DNA of 64,000 bases. Origin: VFKU01 sp964620045. GTDB taxonomy: Bacteria; Hydrogenedentota; Hydrogenedentia; Hydrogenedentales; GCA-2746185. The notes under the pieces were generated by a model. That model ran no database searches, was not told where the DNA came from, and worked only from the letters and a program-made list of their open reading frames with translations. Made by a program: the position numbers and the translations under genes. Where the stretch lies: contig CAZUJL010000015.1 in NCBI GenBank assembly GCA_964620045.1, forward strand, positions 32,952 to 96,951, read 5' to 3'. This document shows, piece by piece, positions 54,910 through 63,493 of the stretch (within the stretch, counting starts at the first letter, position 1; every line of letters starts with the position of its first letter).

Positions 54910-56333
54910 TCGCGCTCCTCGCCTGCATCGCGCTCGGCGCGACGCACTTTGTCGAGCAGCCGCTCCCTGGCCTTAGCGTCAGCTCTCGCGCCTTTCCGGC
55001 AGCCCTCGCGCGCGCGAATACCGTCACCGTGGATCTCAATAGCGATGGTGCCACCGACCTGCTGCTGCCGAGCGGCGTGTGGCTGCAAAAAGACGGCGCC
55101 TTTTCCCGCACCACTCTGGTGCCCCTGCCGGAACAGGACCGGCGCGCGGCGGTGCATATCGAACACGGGCGCCTGTACGCCTACGCCGACGCCCATCTGC
55201 GCGCGTATACCTTCGTCGCGCAGGCTTGGCAATCGGAGTGGGAAGCCTCGCTCGATCTCGAATCGGGCATGCAATCCGCCGAAACGCCGCTCTTCCACGA
55301 TCTCGATGCCGATGGCCGCGCGGAACTGATTCTGCCGGTGCGGACCGCCCTGCGCGTGTTCCGCATGGTGCCGGGCGCGCCCGCTGTGGGCGATCTCAAC
55401 GTCTATCCGCCCGTCCGTCCGCGGCTCACACCGACGGCAAACCTCTGGAACAGCGCCCCGCTCCGCGCTTCGGCCGATATCGCCGCGCGCGACGTTCACA
55501 TCACGCTGACCAGCGCGACAGTAGAGACGCGCGAGTCTCTGCGCGTCACCAACAACGCCTTCGATCGCCGCATCACGGCGTTTTCCCTCACACAATCGCC
55601 CGAAAAAAACTGGAGCACAACACTGATCTCCGAAGCGGTGTATCCCGCGCTTCCGGAAAACATGATCGCGTGCCATCTGCGCAAGGAGGGTCCGATTGCC
55701 TTTGCAGGAGCGCGGCCCTTACCCGCCAATCGCCTGCGCCTCGGACAAACCATCACCGAAGTTCTTCTCGCCATAGAACCCGGCACGCCGATCGCCTCGT
55801 TGCGCACAAAATCCGCACCCGCGCACCTCGCCTTCGCGGATTTCGACGCCGACGGCGACTTCGATCTGCTCGCGCAATCGAATACGCTTGAGTCCCGCCC
55901 GCCCCGTGAAATCCTGATGGCGCTCGCCTCGGCCCGCCGCATCCGCCACGAATTTTTTGTCCATGTCCAGGAATCGTCTGGACGGTTTGATCCGCGTCCG
56001 CGACGCGAATTTTTCGTTGATCTCGATCTGGACGGCCCCGCACTCGAAGGTGGCCCCCGCTGGGACGCCTATCGGCGTGGCGAACTCACCTGTTCCGCCG
56101 GCGACTTCAACGGCGACGGTCGAGCTGATATCGCCGCGTGGTCCACCGCCGGCCGTATCGACGTGTGGCTCAACCACGAAGGCGTGTTCGAAAAAAAGGC
56201 CGACACCAACTTTCAGCCCGGCACCGGTCGTGGTTTTTTGCCGGTGGATGTCGATGCCGATGGCAAGACCGACCTCGTTATTCTTCCCGAAACCGGCGCC
56301 GGCGAGGCCGTGCGCGTGTTCTTCTCTCGATGA
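54906..56333 (+). CDS. Exported FG-GAP/VCBS-repeat protein 1
   Basis: A 475-residue exported protein with a short signal peptide (IALLACIALGAT). It has at least five Ca-binding loops of the FG-GAP/VCBS type: DLNSDGATDLLLP, DLDADGRAELILP, DFDADGDFDLLAQ, DFNGDGRADIAAW and DVDADGKTDLVIL, which build a beta-propeller. Such propellers bind ligands or proteins outside the cell. Start GTG 54906 overlaps the permease stop; stop overlaps the next FG-GAP gene by ATGA. The function is unknown. Confidence 0.82.
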   Translation: MIALLACIALGATHFVEQPLPGLSVSSRAFPAALARANTVTVDLNSDGATDLLLPSGVWLQKDGAFSRTTLVPLPEQDRRAAVHIEHGRLYAYADAHLRAYTFVAQAWQSEWEASLDLESGMQSAETPLFHDLDADGRAELILPVRTALRVFRMVPGAPAVGDLNVYPPVRPRLTPTANLWNSAPLRASADIAARDVHITLTSATVETRESLRVTNNAFDRRITAFSLTQSPEKNWSTTLISEAVYPALPENMIACHLRKEGPIAFAGARPLPANRLRLGQTITEVLLAIEPGTPIASLRTKSAPAHLAFADFDADGDFDLLAQSNTLESRPPREILMALASARRIRHEFFVHVQESSGRFDPRPRREFFVDLDLDGPALEGGPRWDAYRRGELTCSAGDFNGDGRADIAAWSTAGRIDVWLNHEGVFEKKADTNFQPGTGRGFLPVDVDADGKTDLVILPETGAGEAVRVFFSR

Positions 56334-57700
56334 TCGCGCGCATTGTCACACCCGCGACCGTGCTGCTGTGCGTCGCAGTCCACGCCCAATCGGGCGAGTC
56401 GTGGCGGCTGCGCTCATTGCCTGCCCCGTCCACCCTCGCGCAGGCGGTTCTACTCCAGACCGACGGTGACGCCGCGCCCGAGTGGGGTGTGTTCGACGGC
56501 GAAACGCTTGTCGTTGCCGATATCTCCTCCGACTATCCGCCGGTTACTTATGCCGTCCCAAAAGACGCGAGCCTCTTCGATCTGCGCGACACTGACCGCG
56601 ACGGCAAACCCGAGATGGCCCTCGTCCGCGCGGGCCGAATCGAGTATTGGCGCGATGCTGCACGGGTCACGCAGGACGCCGCGAACGTCACGATCGAACA
56701 TCCCGCGCTCGCCGCATTCTCGTTCAGACAGCCGCGCCCGTATCCGCTCTTTGTCGAGCGCCGCGGTGAGGATTTCCTTTCCGTGCCACTCGGCGCCGAG
56801 CCACCCGTCTGGACGCTCGAAGGCACTCGCGTCAATCCGCTCGCACCGGGCGTTGAGGAATCGCTCGCCCTGAGCCAATTCCAGGTTTGGGAAGCCGTCA
56901 CGCCACCAGCCTTCGATCACGACACCACGGAATTCCGCCTGAGCCAAGTGTACGAGCGCGCGACGCCCGCGACAGCGGCCGGCCGCTCCAGTGCGCGGCG
57001 TGGCGGCGGCACACAACGTGCCCGTGATGCCGCAAACGCGCCCTCCGAAGACTGGCCATCGTTCAGCATCTCCAATACCGAGCGCGCACTGTATGCCCTC
57101 GCCCCGCCCGACTATCGCGATACGCTCATCCGCGTCGAGCGCGTCGGGAACGACGGCTCGGCCGCGCGAGCGTCCTCATCTCCGCGGCGCTATCCCGGCG
57201 TGCTCATCGCGCCGCAGGAAACCGGCGCGGATCTCAATGCCGACGGCTACGCCGATCTACTGCTCTGGCGCGCACCTTCGCCGAGCATGTCGATGGACGC
57301 GGTTGTGCGCGCGGCGCAGTCCGGCACATGGAACGTCATGATTACCGTGCACCTGTATGAACCCTCCGCGCATAGGTTCGCCGCGCGGCCGATCGAGTGG
57401 TTTCAGGCGAACGCGCCCGTCATGCGCGTGCTGGAAGGCGGTGTGCGCGGGCCTTTCGAATACACGGCGCTCGAAGATATTGACGGCGACGGCCGCATGG
57501 ACATCGTCACCACGGGCGCGGGCAACGAACTCACCGCGTGGCGGTTCACGGACAAGCGCGAAGCCGAGCCGTGGCTTTCGACAACGTTCGAGGATCCGAT
57601 CGAGGAGATCATTCTGACGGCGCACGTGCCGGCCTATCGCTGGCTGGGCATTGCCCGCAGCGCGGGGCAATTCCACCTCTTCGCGCTACCGCAGCACTAG
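56330..57700 (+). CDS. Exported FG-GAP/VCBS-repeat protein 2
   Basis: A 456-residue exported protein; signal peptide MIARIVTPATVLLCVAVHA. Propeller-like repeats with Ca-loop motifs: DLRDTDRDGKPEMALV, DLNADGYADLLLW and DIDGDGRMDIVTTG. An Arg/Gly-rich low-complexity linker (SSARRGGGTQRARD, about 220-235) splits it. It resembles protein 1 in plan but not closely in sequence. It overlaps the first FG-GAP gene by ATGA, and its last 15 bases overlap the converging gene on the other strand. Confidence 0.8.
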   Translation: MIARIVTPATVLLCVAVHAQSGESWRLRSLPAPSTLAQAVLLQTDGDAAPEWGVFDGETLVVADISSDYPPVTYAVPKDASLFDLRDTDRDGKPEMALVRAGRIEYWRDAARVTQDAANVTIEHPALAAFSFRQPRPYPLFVERRGEDFLSVPLGAEPPVWTLEGTRVNPLAPGVEESLALSQFQVWEAVTPPAFDHDTTEFRLSQVYERATPATAAGRSSARRGGGTQRARDAANAPSEDWPSFSISNTERALYALAPPDYRDTLIRVERVGNDGSAARASSSPRRYPGVLIAPQETGADLNADGYADLLLWRAPSPSMSMDAVVRAAQSGTWNVMITVHLYEPSAHRFAARPIEWFQANAPVMRVLEGGVRGPFEYTALEDIDGDGRMDIVTTGAGNELTAWRFTDKREAEPWLSTTFEDPIEEIILTAHVPAYRWLGIARSAGQFHLFALPQH

Positions 57701-58561
57701 CTCTTCTTCGCCCAGCCACGTGCGCAGGCGCGTCGCCACGGCGATCGCGGTCGATTCATCGCCCGCATCGCGATACTCCCGCGCGAGACGCAGGCCCAGC
57801 GTGCGCGCGATATCGCGGCCCAAGGGCGACCCCTGCAAATCGGTATCGAGCATCGTCTCAAAGGCTTCGTGATAAGTCTGCGCGGCGCGTATGGACAGCC
57901 CCAGCGTGTCGTAGGCAATCCCTCGGACGGCTTCGATCTGCAGCCGTTGCGGCGTCAAATTAGCCCCGATAAAGCGTCCGCCGGCCGTCACATCCAGCGC
58001 TTCCACATGGCCCTTGGACTGCATCAATGCCTGGCCGAAATCCAACGCCATCGGCACGCGCTCGTCGGGGCTTGGCGTGAAGTCCAGCGCATTGCAAAAC
58101 GCACGGCCCGCCTCCGGCAACGCCGGCTGTGTCAATGCGAGCAACGCGTACCCCAGCGCCGACTCCAGCGCCACGCGCTGCTGCCCTCCCGTCGCCGGAC
58201 CCATCGCATCCAGTTCTGCGCGCAACTGCGTCGGCGGAACGCTCTTTCCTACTTGCTTTGCCTGTTGCAGTGTATGCACAACGCCGGACAAATCCGGGCC
58301 ATCATCAGATGCTGTGTGGGCTTCGTGGGACGCACCGGGCGACGGCATGTGCGCGTCCGAATAATCCTGGTGCATGTCCGGCGCGGGATGCGTGGGTTCG
58401 GTGCCGTCGGCCTCGTGCGCAAGGTCCTCGACTTCATGCGTCGGCAGCTTCGCCGTGGCCGAAGCCTGATGCTTGCCCCACCACGCCGCGCCGGCCAGCA
58501 CCGCCGAGAACACAGCGATCGCCGCCAACACGAGCATGGTATTGGATTTGGCCTTGGACAC
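57686..58561 (-). CDS. Membrane-anchored protein with His-rich linker and TPR-like domain
   Basis: A 291-residue protein with one N-terminal helix (MLVLAAIAVFSAVLAGAAWW, about 9-29), an acidic linker with many His (about 40-85; EVEDLAHEADGTEPTHPAP), and a helical C-terminal part with TPR-like pairs (ALESALGYALLALTQPALPE, AVRGIAYDTLGLSIRAAQTY). I do not recognise a specific family. The start is GTG 58561 with GGGGGAA just upstream. It converges on the second FG-GAP gene with a 15-base overlap of the coding ends. Confidence 0.75.
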   Translation of the reverse strand: MSKAKSNTMLVLAAIAVFSAVLAGAAWWGKHQASATAKLPTHEVEDLAHEADGTEPTHPAPDMHQDYSDAHMPSPGASHEAHTASDDGPDLSGVVHTLQQAKQVGKSVPPTQLRAELDAMGPATGGQQRVALESALGYALLALTQPALPEAGRAFCNALDFTPSPDERVPMALDFGQALMQSKGHVEALDVTAGGRFIGANLTPQRLQIEAVRGIAYDTLGLSIRAAQTYHEAFETMLDTDLQGSPLGRDIARTLGLRLAREYRDAGDESTAIAVATRLRTWLGEEELVLR

Positions 58562-58662
58562 ACTTCCCCCAAACGCGGAAAAACACAATTCCCCCGCGCA
58601 AAATCATACCATGTAATGAGGTAGCACGGAGCAGGAAGCGGGGAGCAAAAACCAAGACTTTG

Positions 58663-58707
58663 CCCAAAAACCAAAGCCGGATGGCTGCGCATTGGCAGCC
58701 ATCCGGC
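58663..58707 (-). terminator. Rho-independent terminator of malate dehydrogenase
   Basis: A perfect 13-base stem GCCGGATGGCTGC / GCAGCCATCCGGC (58676-58688 and 58695-58707) with a 6-base loop. Read on the minus strand it is followed by TTTGGTTTTTG. It is 42 bases after the mdh stop. Confidence 0.85.
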
Positions 58708-58748
58708 CTAAAATTCGATTCTTCTCGCTACCCGCTTCGCGCTACCTG

Positions 58749-59699
58749 CTACAGAATTCCGACTTCCTTCAGACCCTTCAAGCCTTCGCGGACTTCGCCG
58801 GCGGACTTGTGCAGCGCGGCCTTCTGGTCGGCGGTCAATTCGAGTTCGATGACCTTTTCCACGCCGCCCTTACCCAGCACGCACGGCACGCCGATGTACA
58901 CGTCGCTCAGGCCATACTGGCCGTTCAGCAGCGCCGCGCACGGCAGCACTTGCTTCTCGTCGCGCACGATCGCCTGCGCCATACGCGCGGCACTCGCGCC
59001 CGGCGCGTAGTACGCGCTGCCGGTCTTCAGCAGCGCCACGATCTCGCCGCCGCCTTTGCGGGTGCGTTCCATCAGCGCATCGACGCGTTCTTTCGGCATC
59101 AGCTTCGTGATGGGGATGCCCGAGACGGTGGTGTACTCCGGCAGCGGCACCATGTCGTCGCCGTGCGAGCCGAGCACCATCGTGTCGACGTTTTTCATGC
59201 TGACCTTCAGCTCCATCGACACGAACGCGCGGAGCCGCGCACTATCCAGCACGCCGGCCATACCGACGACCTTGTTCGCCGGGAAACCGAGCTTCTTGAA
59301 CGCGAGGTAGGTCATCACGTCCAGCGGGTTCGTCACGATGATCACGGTCGCGTTCGGCGCGTGCTTGGCGATGTTTTCCGCCACGGCCATGATGATCCGG
59401 CCGTTCTTCTCCAGCAGGTCGAGGCGCGTCATGCCCGGCTTGCGCGGCAGGCCGGCCGTCACGATGCACACGTCCGCGCCCTTGATGTCCGCGTAATCGT
59501 TGGTCCCGGTGACGTGGCTGCTGTAGCCGCGAATCGGCCCCGCCTGCGTCAGGTCGAGCGCCTTGCCCTGCGGCAGACCTTCCGCGATGTCGGTCAACAC
59601 AACGTCGCCGAGATCCATCTCCGCGCAGTACTGCGCCGCCGACGCACCCACGTTTCCCGCACCCACACACGCAATCTTAAACCGCTTTCCCGAATCCAT
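58749..59699 (-). CDS. mdh: Malate dehydrogenase (LDH-like type)
   Basis: A 316-residue NAD-dependent dehydrogenase interconverting malate and oxaloacetate. The NAD site is CVGAGNVGASAA with Asp37 in VVLTDIAEG, which favours NAD over NADP. The substrate loop GLPRKPGMTRLDLL has Arg86 and Arg92, and the catalytic His179 is in VLGSHGDDMVPLPEYT. The Arg at the loop position (not Gln) marks malate rather than lactate use. ATG 59699 has GGAGG 4 bases upstream. It is a single-gene unit with its own terminator. Confidence 0.96.
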   Translation of the reverse strand: MDSGKRFKIACVGAGNVGASAAQYCAEMDLGDVVLTDIAEGLPQGKALDLTQAGPIRGYSSHVTGTNDYADIKGADVCIVTAGLPRKPGMTRLDLLEKNGRIIMAVAENIAKHAPNATVIIVTNPLDVMTYLAFKKLGFPANKVVGMAGVLDSARLRAFVSMELKVSMKNVDTMVLGSHGDDMVPLPEYTTVSGIPITKLMPKERVDALMERTRKGGGEIVALLKTGSAYYAPGASAARMAQAIVRDEKQVLPCAALLNGQYGLSDVYIGVPCVLGKGGVEKVIELELTADQKAALHKSAGEVREGLKGLKEVGIL

Positions 59700-59737
59700 C
59701 GTTCCTCCAGAGAATTTTCCTGCCAGGGCAGACACGT

Positions 59738-59770
59738 TTTAACCACAGATTTCACGGATGACACGGATAC
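59738..59770. repeat. Dispersed repeat (AACCACAGATTTCACGGATG type)
   Basis: A copy of the CACAGAT-TTCACGGATGACACGGAT unit, found between genes in many unrelated bacteria, lies 40 bases before the mdh start. Only one arm is here. The rest of the gap 59700-59980 holds a hairpin (next entry) and nothing else that I recognise. Confidence 0.5.
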
Positions 59771-59923
59771 CCCACACACTGCCCCGGGGATGAGACGGCC
59801 GACCCGCGCCCGCGCACCACTCAGAACGAGCCCGCGGGAGCCGGGAGTATAGCCTAGCGAACGCCGGATTGCATGGCGGTACAGGAAGCGAACCTGTCCC
59901 GTATATAGGCGGCGCGTTGCACA

Positions 59924-59947
59924 CTTCCTTTCGTCGAGGAAAGGAAG
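59924..59947. other. Hairpin before the reductase gene
   Basis: CTTCCTTTC and GAAAGGAAG pair over 9 bases with a 6-base loop, 34 bases before the gene at 59981. It could be a leader hairpin or an mdh-side element; it has no T-tract. Confidence 0.35.
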
Positions 59948-59980
59948 TATGGTCATTCCTTTCCCATAAGGATTTCCCCC

Positions 59981-61027
59981 ATGTCCACAGTCCTCGTCAC
60001 CGGCGGCACCGGGTTCATCGGCAGCCACTGCATCCTGCAACTCCTCGCCGCGGGCCACACGGTCCGCACGACGGTGCGCAACCTCAAGCGCGAGGCGGAC
60101 GTGCGCGCGATGCTCAAGGTCGGCGGCGCGGATCCGAACACGAAGCAGCTCTCGTTCGTCGCGGCGGACCTGGAGAAGGACGCCGGCTGGGCGGACGCGG
60201 TCAAGGGCTGCGACTACGTGCACCATGTCGCCTCGCCGTTCCCCGCGGGCATTCCCAAGCACGAAGATGAACTCATCGTTCCCGCGCGCGAGGGTTCGCT
60301 GCGCGTGCTGCGTGCCGCGCGCGATGCCGGCGTGAAGCGCGTGGTGCTTACGTCGTCGTTCGCCGCGATCGGCTACGGCCAGAAGCCGCAGACCGCGCCG
60401 TTTGACGAGACAAATTGGACGGACGTAAACGGCAGCGATGTGCGCGCGTATGTGAAGTCGAAGACGATCGCGGAGCGCGCCGCCTGGGAGTTCATCAAGC
60501 ACGAAGCTCCGCAGCTCGAACTCTCGGTCGTCAATCCGGTCGGCGTGCTCGGGCCGGTGCTGGGGCCGGACTTCTCGACTTCCATTCTCTTGGTGCAACG
60601 CCTGTTGAACGGCGACATGCCCGGATGTCCGAAGCTCTACTTCGGCCTTGTGGATGTGCGCGACGTTGTCAGCCTCCACTTGCTCGCCATGACGCATCCG
60701 GCCGCCAAGGGCGAGCGCTTCCTCGCGACGGCGGGCGATTTCATGTCGATCCTCGAGGTCGCCCACGTGCTCAAGCAGCGCATGCCGGCCGCGGCGGGCC
60801 GCGTGCCAACGCGGCAACTCCCCAACTGGCTCATGCGCCTCGCGTCGATGCGCGATCCGGCGGTGAAGCAACTCCTGCCGGAACTCGGCAAGCACAAAAA
60901 CGGCTCCAACGCGAAGGCGAAATCACTCCTCGGCTGGAACCCGCGATCGAATGAGGATTCGATCGTGGCGACGGCGGAGAGCCTGGTGAAGCTGGGTCTG
61001 CTGAAAGACGCGAAGAAGGCGAGTTAA
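59981..61027 (+). CDS. NAD(P)-dependent reductase, dihydroflavonol-reductase-like extended SDR
   Basis: A 348-residue extended SDR. LVTGGTGFIGSHCILQLLAA binds the nucleotide, TTVRNLKREADVR suggests NADP binding (two basic residues after strand 2), VHHVASPFPAG, RVVLTSSFAAIGYG and the catalytic YVKSK follow, then NPVGVLGPVLGPD. This resembles dihydroflavonol 4-reductase and bacterial aldehyde reductases. AAGGATTT precedes ATG 59981. The substrate is unknown, probably an aldehyde or ketone. Confidence 0.9.
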   Translation: MSTVLVTGGTGFIGSHCILQLLAAGHTVRTTVRNLKREADVRAMLKVGGADPNTKQLSFVAADLEKDAGWADAVKGCDYVHHVASPFPAGIPKHEDELIVPAREGSLRVLRAARDAGVKRVVLTSSFAAIGYGQKPQTAPFDETNWTDVNGSDVRAYVKSKTIAERAAWEFIKHEAPQLELSVVNPVGVLGPVLGPDFSTSILLVQRLLNGDMPGCPKLYFGLVDVRDVVSLHLLAMTHPAAKGERFLATAGDFMSILEVAHVLKQRMPAAAGRVPTRQLPNWLMRLASMRDPAVKQLLPELGKHKNGSNAKAKSLLGWNPRSNEDSIVATAESLVKLGLLKDAKKAS

Positions 61028-61404
61028 GCGATCGGGGAGAGATACACCCCCTATCCGCAGATGATGCCGATGGTCGCCGATTAGTTCTCCTATAGGGGCG
61101 AGTGCCCGTGCCCGCCTTAGGGCGACCACAGGGGGTCGCCCCTACACACGATGCGGTCGCGCGGGAGCGCGCGACCCTCCCACCCATCATCCTCGTGTTA
61201 CCGTCCGCCGACAGCCTATATACCCTTAGGCACCCTGTTGCACTCCCGAAAGCGTAGGTGCGAGACAAGGGTCTTGCCGATGGCGCGCCTGCGGCGCAAA
61301 GGACGCGGGGGCGAGACAAGGATCATTTGGTTGACGGAAGTGCGAAGATTTTCACAAACATGCAACAGAAAGACAGAAATTCAGTTCAAATACGAAGCCA
61401 TGTG
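61028..61404. other. 377-base stretch without a gene, left edge of an AT-rich islet
   Basis: It holds the palindromic element at 61093-61144, an 11-base direct repeat GCGAGACAAGG (61260-61270 and 61311-61321) and then a switch to AT-rich sequence at about 61325. Short open frames here have no protein character, and no RNA gene is recognised. Confidence 0.6.
61093..61144. repeat. Palindromic repeat (TAGGGGCGA...TCGCCCCTA)
   Basis: Outer arms TAGGGGCGA (61093-61101) and TCGCCCCTA (61136-61144) are perfect, and a nested stem GGGCGACC / GGTCGCCC (61120-61127, 61134-61141) shares the right arm. The unit is another widely scattered intergenic repeat. Confidence 0.6.
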
Positions 61405-62127
61405 TCAGTTCGAACCTCGCGAGGTCTTGTAGACGGAATTAAAACCCGTACGTATATCGACAATAGCCTCTGGCGAATTAACGATTGATTCCACTTGGAG
61501 ACGCGCACGTCTCTTCAATCCACTCCATTGCAGCCACGCACAGAACGTAATAAATCCTACTACCCCTAAAGCGATACCAGCGCTGCCCCATGCATCGAAA
61601 TATGCAAAAAGTATCGCGCTAATTAGAAAAATTGCTGGTGGTTCCACACAGCACCAGAACCAAGCCCAAGCATCTGCTGCACTACGCACGAGCTGAATAT
61701 CAATCTTCGGCGCTGTAAAACTTGCATATCGATAAAATGTCTGCTGCATTGCTGTGCGCCGAGACGCCTGTATAACACGCCAAGCTTCGCCCGTTATCGG
61801 GTAGCCTACTTTTTGTGCCAGTGGCCTGAGAATCCAGTTGAGATCAAATGTTCTTCTTATTCTAAATACATTGGAAATCCTGTCATGCAGTTTCACTATT
61901 CTAGACAGCAAAGCAACCCCGATTGGCACTAAGCAATACAATATCTTCACATTTCCGATACCAATCACCGGCAAGGTAGAAGTTTCTTTTCGAGATTCTA
62001 AAAGTCGATGGACTTCTGGTGAAATCGCCGCCAACCAGAAAGTACAAACAACTCCCGAGAAAAGGGTTACATAGAAAATCCTCTCCAATATATCGTTATA
62101 GCTTTCAGGCTGACGAACGATTCGCAT
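61405..62127 (-). CDS. Unknown membrane protein in an AT-rich islet
   Basis: A 240-residue protein with about four hydrophobic segments: IFYVTLFSGVVCTFWLAAI (17-35), VKILYCLVPIGVALLSRIV (60-78) and a C-terminal pair at about 155-200 (WCCVEPPAIFLISAILFAYF, GIALGVVGFITFCAWL). The middle is amphipathic and basic (KLHDRISNVFRIRRTFDLNW). I do not recognise a family. Base composition is clearly AT-richer than the flanks, suggesting transfer. It starts 3 bases after the methyltransferase stop, so the two are probably one operon. Confidence 0.7.
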   Translation of the reverse strand: MRIVRQPESYNDILERIFYVTLFSGVVCTFWLAAISPEVHRLLESRKETSTLPVIGIGNVKILYCLVPIGVALLSRIVKLHDRISNVFRIRRTFDLNWILRPLAQKVGYPITGEAWRVIQASRRTAMQQTFYRYASFTAPKIDIQLVRSAADAWAWFWCCVEPPAIFLISAILFAYFDAWGSAGIALGVVGFITFCAWLQWSGLKRRARLQVESIVNSPEAIVDIRTGFNSVYKTSRGSN

Positions 62128-62130
62128 GAC

Positions 62131-62790
62131 TCACCCTCTGAATCGTGCTCGAGCATAGTTTGATTGACCCTCGATATAATGCTCGATAAGTTCAAAGCCT
62201 GCTTGATTCAGCAACTCTGCAACTTTCGATGTAGTCAAAACAGCAAAAAAATACGAAAGTTGCTTGCCCGGAATTAGCCAGCCGTCGCCGTATCGAACCA
62301 CATCAGGACGCCTTGCCAGTTCTGAAAAATGTGAATTGGTGTGTTGGTTTACAATCAGTGCGACACCGTCCCGCTTTAAGCGCACCCCTAACATCGTCAA
62401 TGCCCGTAATCGGTCGCGCTTGGAGGGTATTGCGGACAATACGTTTGCACATAGCGCGAAATCGAACAGGGGGCGTCGGCGTATATGGAATTCTTCAATT
62501 GTTTCGAGACGCACATTGCTCCATCGGTTTTCCGCGAAGGACCTGAGTGTTGCCAATTTTCCTTCAACTATTTGTTCACGATTCAATTGTCTTTCTGAGT
62601 CGACCAATGTCAAGACCTTTCCCCGGCGAGCGAGGATATTCGCGTATCGAAGCTTGCCGCAGCCATAGTCTAGGATTTGTTCACATCGTTCTAAATCAAG
62701 AAGCACTCGATTTAAGTATTGTGAAGAACGCGACGGAGGTTTGGCCGCCAACTCAGAAGCTATAGACCACTTCTTTACTGTGTACAGCAT
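62131..62790 (-). CDS. Class I SAM-dependent methyltransferase in an AT-rich islet
   Basis: A protein of about 219 residues. ILDYGCGKLRYANILARRGK is motif I of class I methyltransferases, LTLVDSERQLN the acidic loop, FDFALCANVLSAIPSKRDRL motif IV/post-motif and GVALIVNQHTNSHFSEL the following strand. The end (FAVLTTSKVAELLNQAGF) is also common in small-molecule or nucleic-acid type 11/12 enzymes. The target is unknown. ATG 62790 has GGGA upstream; TTG 62841, with AAGGAG 12 bases before it, would add 17 residues. It is coupled to the membrane protein gene. Confidence 0.8.
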   Translation of the reverse strand: MLYTVKKWSIASELAAKPPSRSSQYLNRVLLDLERCEQILDYGCGKLRYANILARRGKVLTLVDSERQLNREQIVEGKLATLRSFAENRWSNVRLETIEEFHIRRRPLFDFALCANVLSAIPSKRDRLRALTMLGVRLKRDGVALIVNQHTNSHFSELARRPDVVRYGDGWLIPGKQLSYFFAVLTTSKVAELLNQAGFELIEHYIEGQSNYARARFRG

Positions 62791-62945
62791 TTCTTGTTCC
62801 CGCAAATTAGTTAAGGTTGAGTCGGAACGAGCATAGTACAAGTGGGACGGATGCTCCTTCTACTTGTAGCTAGTCGGCCACGGATTTCGCGGCTGTGTAG
62901 CTCGGCAACTGTTACCATCTGCCTACCTCGCAGGAGGCTTCGCCG

Positions 62946-63476
62946 ATGAGGCCGATGGGTGTGCTGCTGACGCTCGTGGTTGTGTTTGTCCTGGTGCTTT
63001 GCTTGATTCCTACGCTGTGGGGCATGGTGCGCGGCATTCGGAGTCGCGCGCGGACGAAAACGGTGGTACTGGGAATCGTGGCTGTCGGAATCGTCGCGTT
63101 CAGCACGTGGGCGATTGTTTCCGTGGCTCCGAAGGGTGCCCGGACGATTGCGCAACTGAAACTTCCCGATGGCGGCCAATTCGTTCTTCGTCACTATCGC
63201 TTCGGTTGGCTGGAATACCCAAAGGTCCGTTTCTACGTGCGTGATACAGACGGCACGTGGACGGTTTTTCCGGTGATTTCTGAACTGGTTGATCCGAATA
63301 ACGCGCCATTGAAATATTCTCCGGGCGTGCAAGTTCAGATAGGCGACGCCGGTGGCTGGTATCAAATTCAGGAAAAGGCCTTTATCAATGTTGACGGCCC
63401 GGGGCCCCTCGGCTGGCAGATGCCGCCGGGTGTGGAACCGGGCGAGGAAGACATATACAAGAATGTGTGGCGATAG
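62946..63476 (+). CDS. Unknown membrane protein with soluble C-terminal domain, 176 aa
   Basis: Two N-terminal helices (LLTLVVVFVLVLCLIPTLWG, about 7-27; TVVLGIVAVGIVAFSTWAIV, about 39-59) precede an external beta-rich domain (KLPDGGQFVLRHYRFGWLEY, YSPGVQVQIGDAGGWYQIQ). I do not recognise a family. AGGAGG lies 8 bases before ATG 62946. GC content is again that of the chromosome. The next gene begins 17 bases after its stop. Confidence 0.72.
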   Translation: MRPMGVLLTLVVVFVLVLCLIPTLWGMVRGIRSRARTKTVVLGIVAVGIVAFSTWAIVSVAPKGARTIAQLKLPDGGQFVLRHYRFGWLEYPKVRFYVRDTDGTWTVFPVISELVDPNNAPLKYSPGVQVQIGDAGGWYQIQEKAFINVDGPGPLGWQMPPGVEPGEEDIYKNVWR

Positions 63477-63493
63477 GTTGGGTGGCTGATCGC

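Noticed and set aside
59870..59905. GTACAGGAAGCGAACCTGTCC as an operator before the reductase
   Set aside because: The arms are only 5 bases long, and it is likely part of another common intergenic repeat.
61260..61321. GCGAGACAAGG direct repeat as attachment site of the islet
   Set aside because: Both copies are on the same side of the islet, and no third copy is seen at the right edge.
61400..61435. tRNA T-arm-like GTTCGAACC
   Set aside because: It lies over the end of the AT-rich membrane protein gene, and no acceptor or anticodon arms can be drawn around it.
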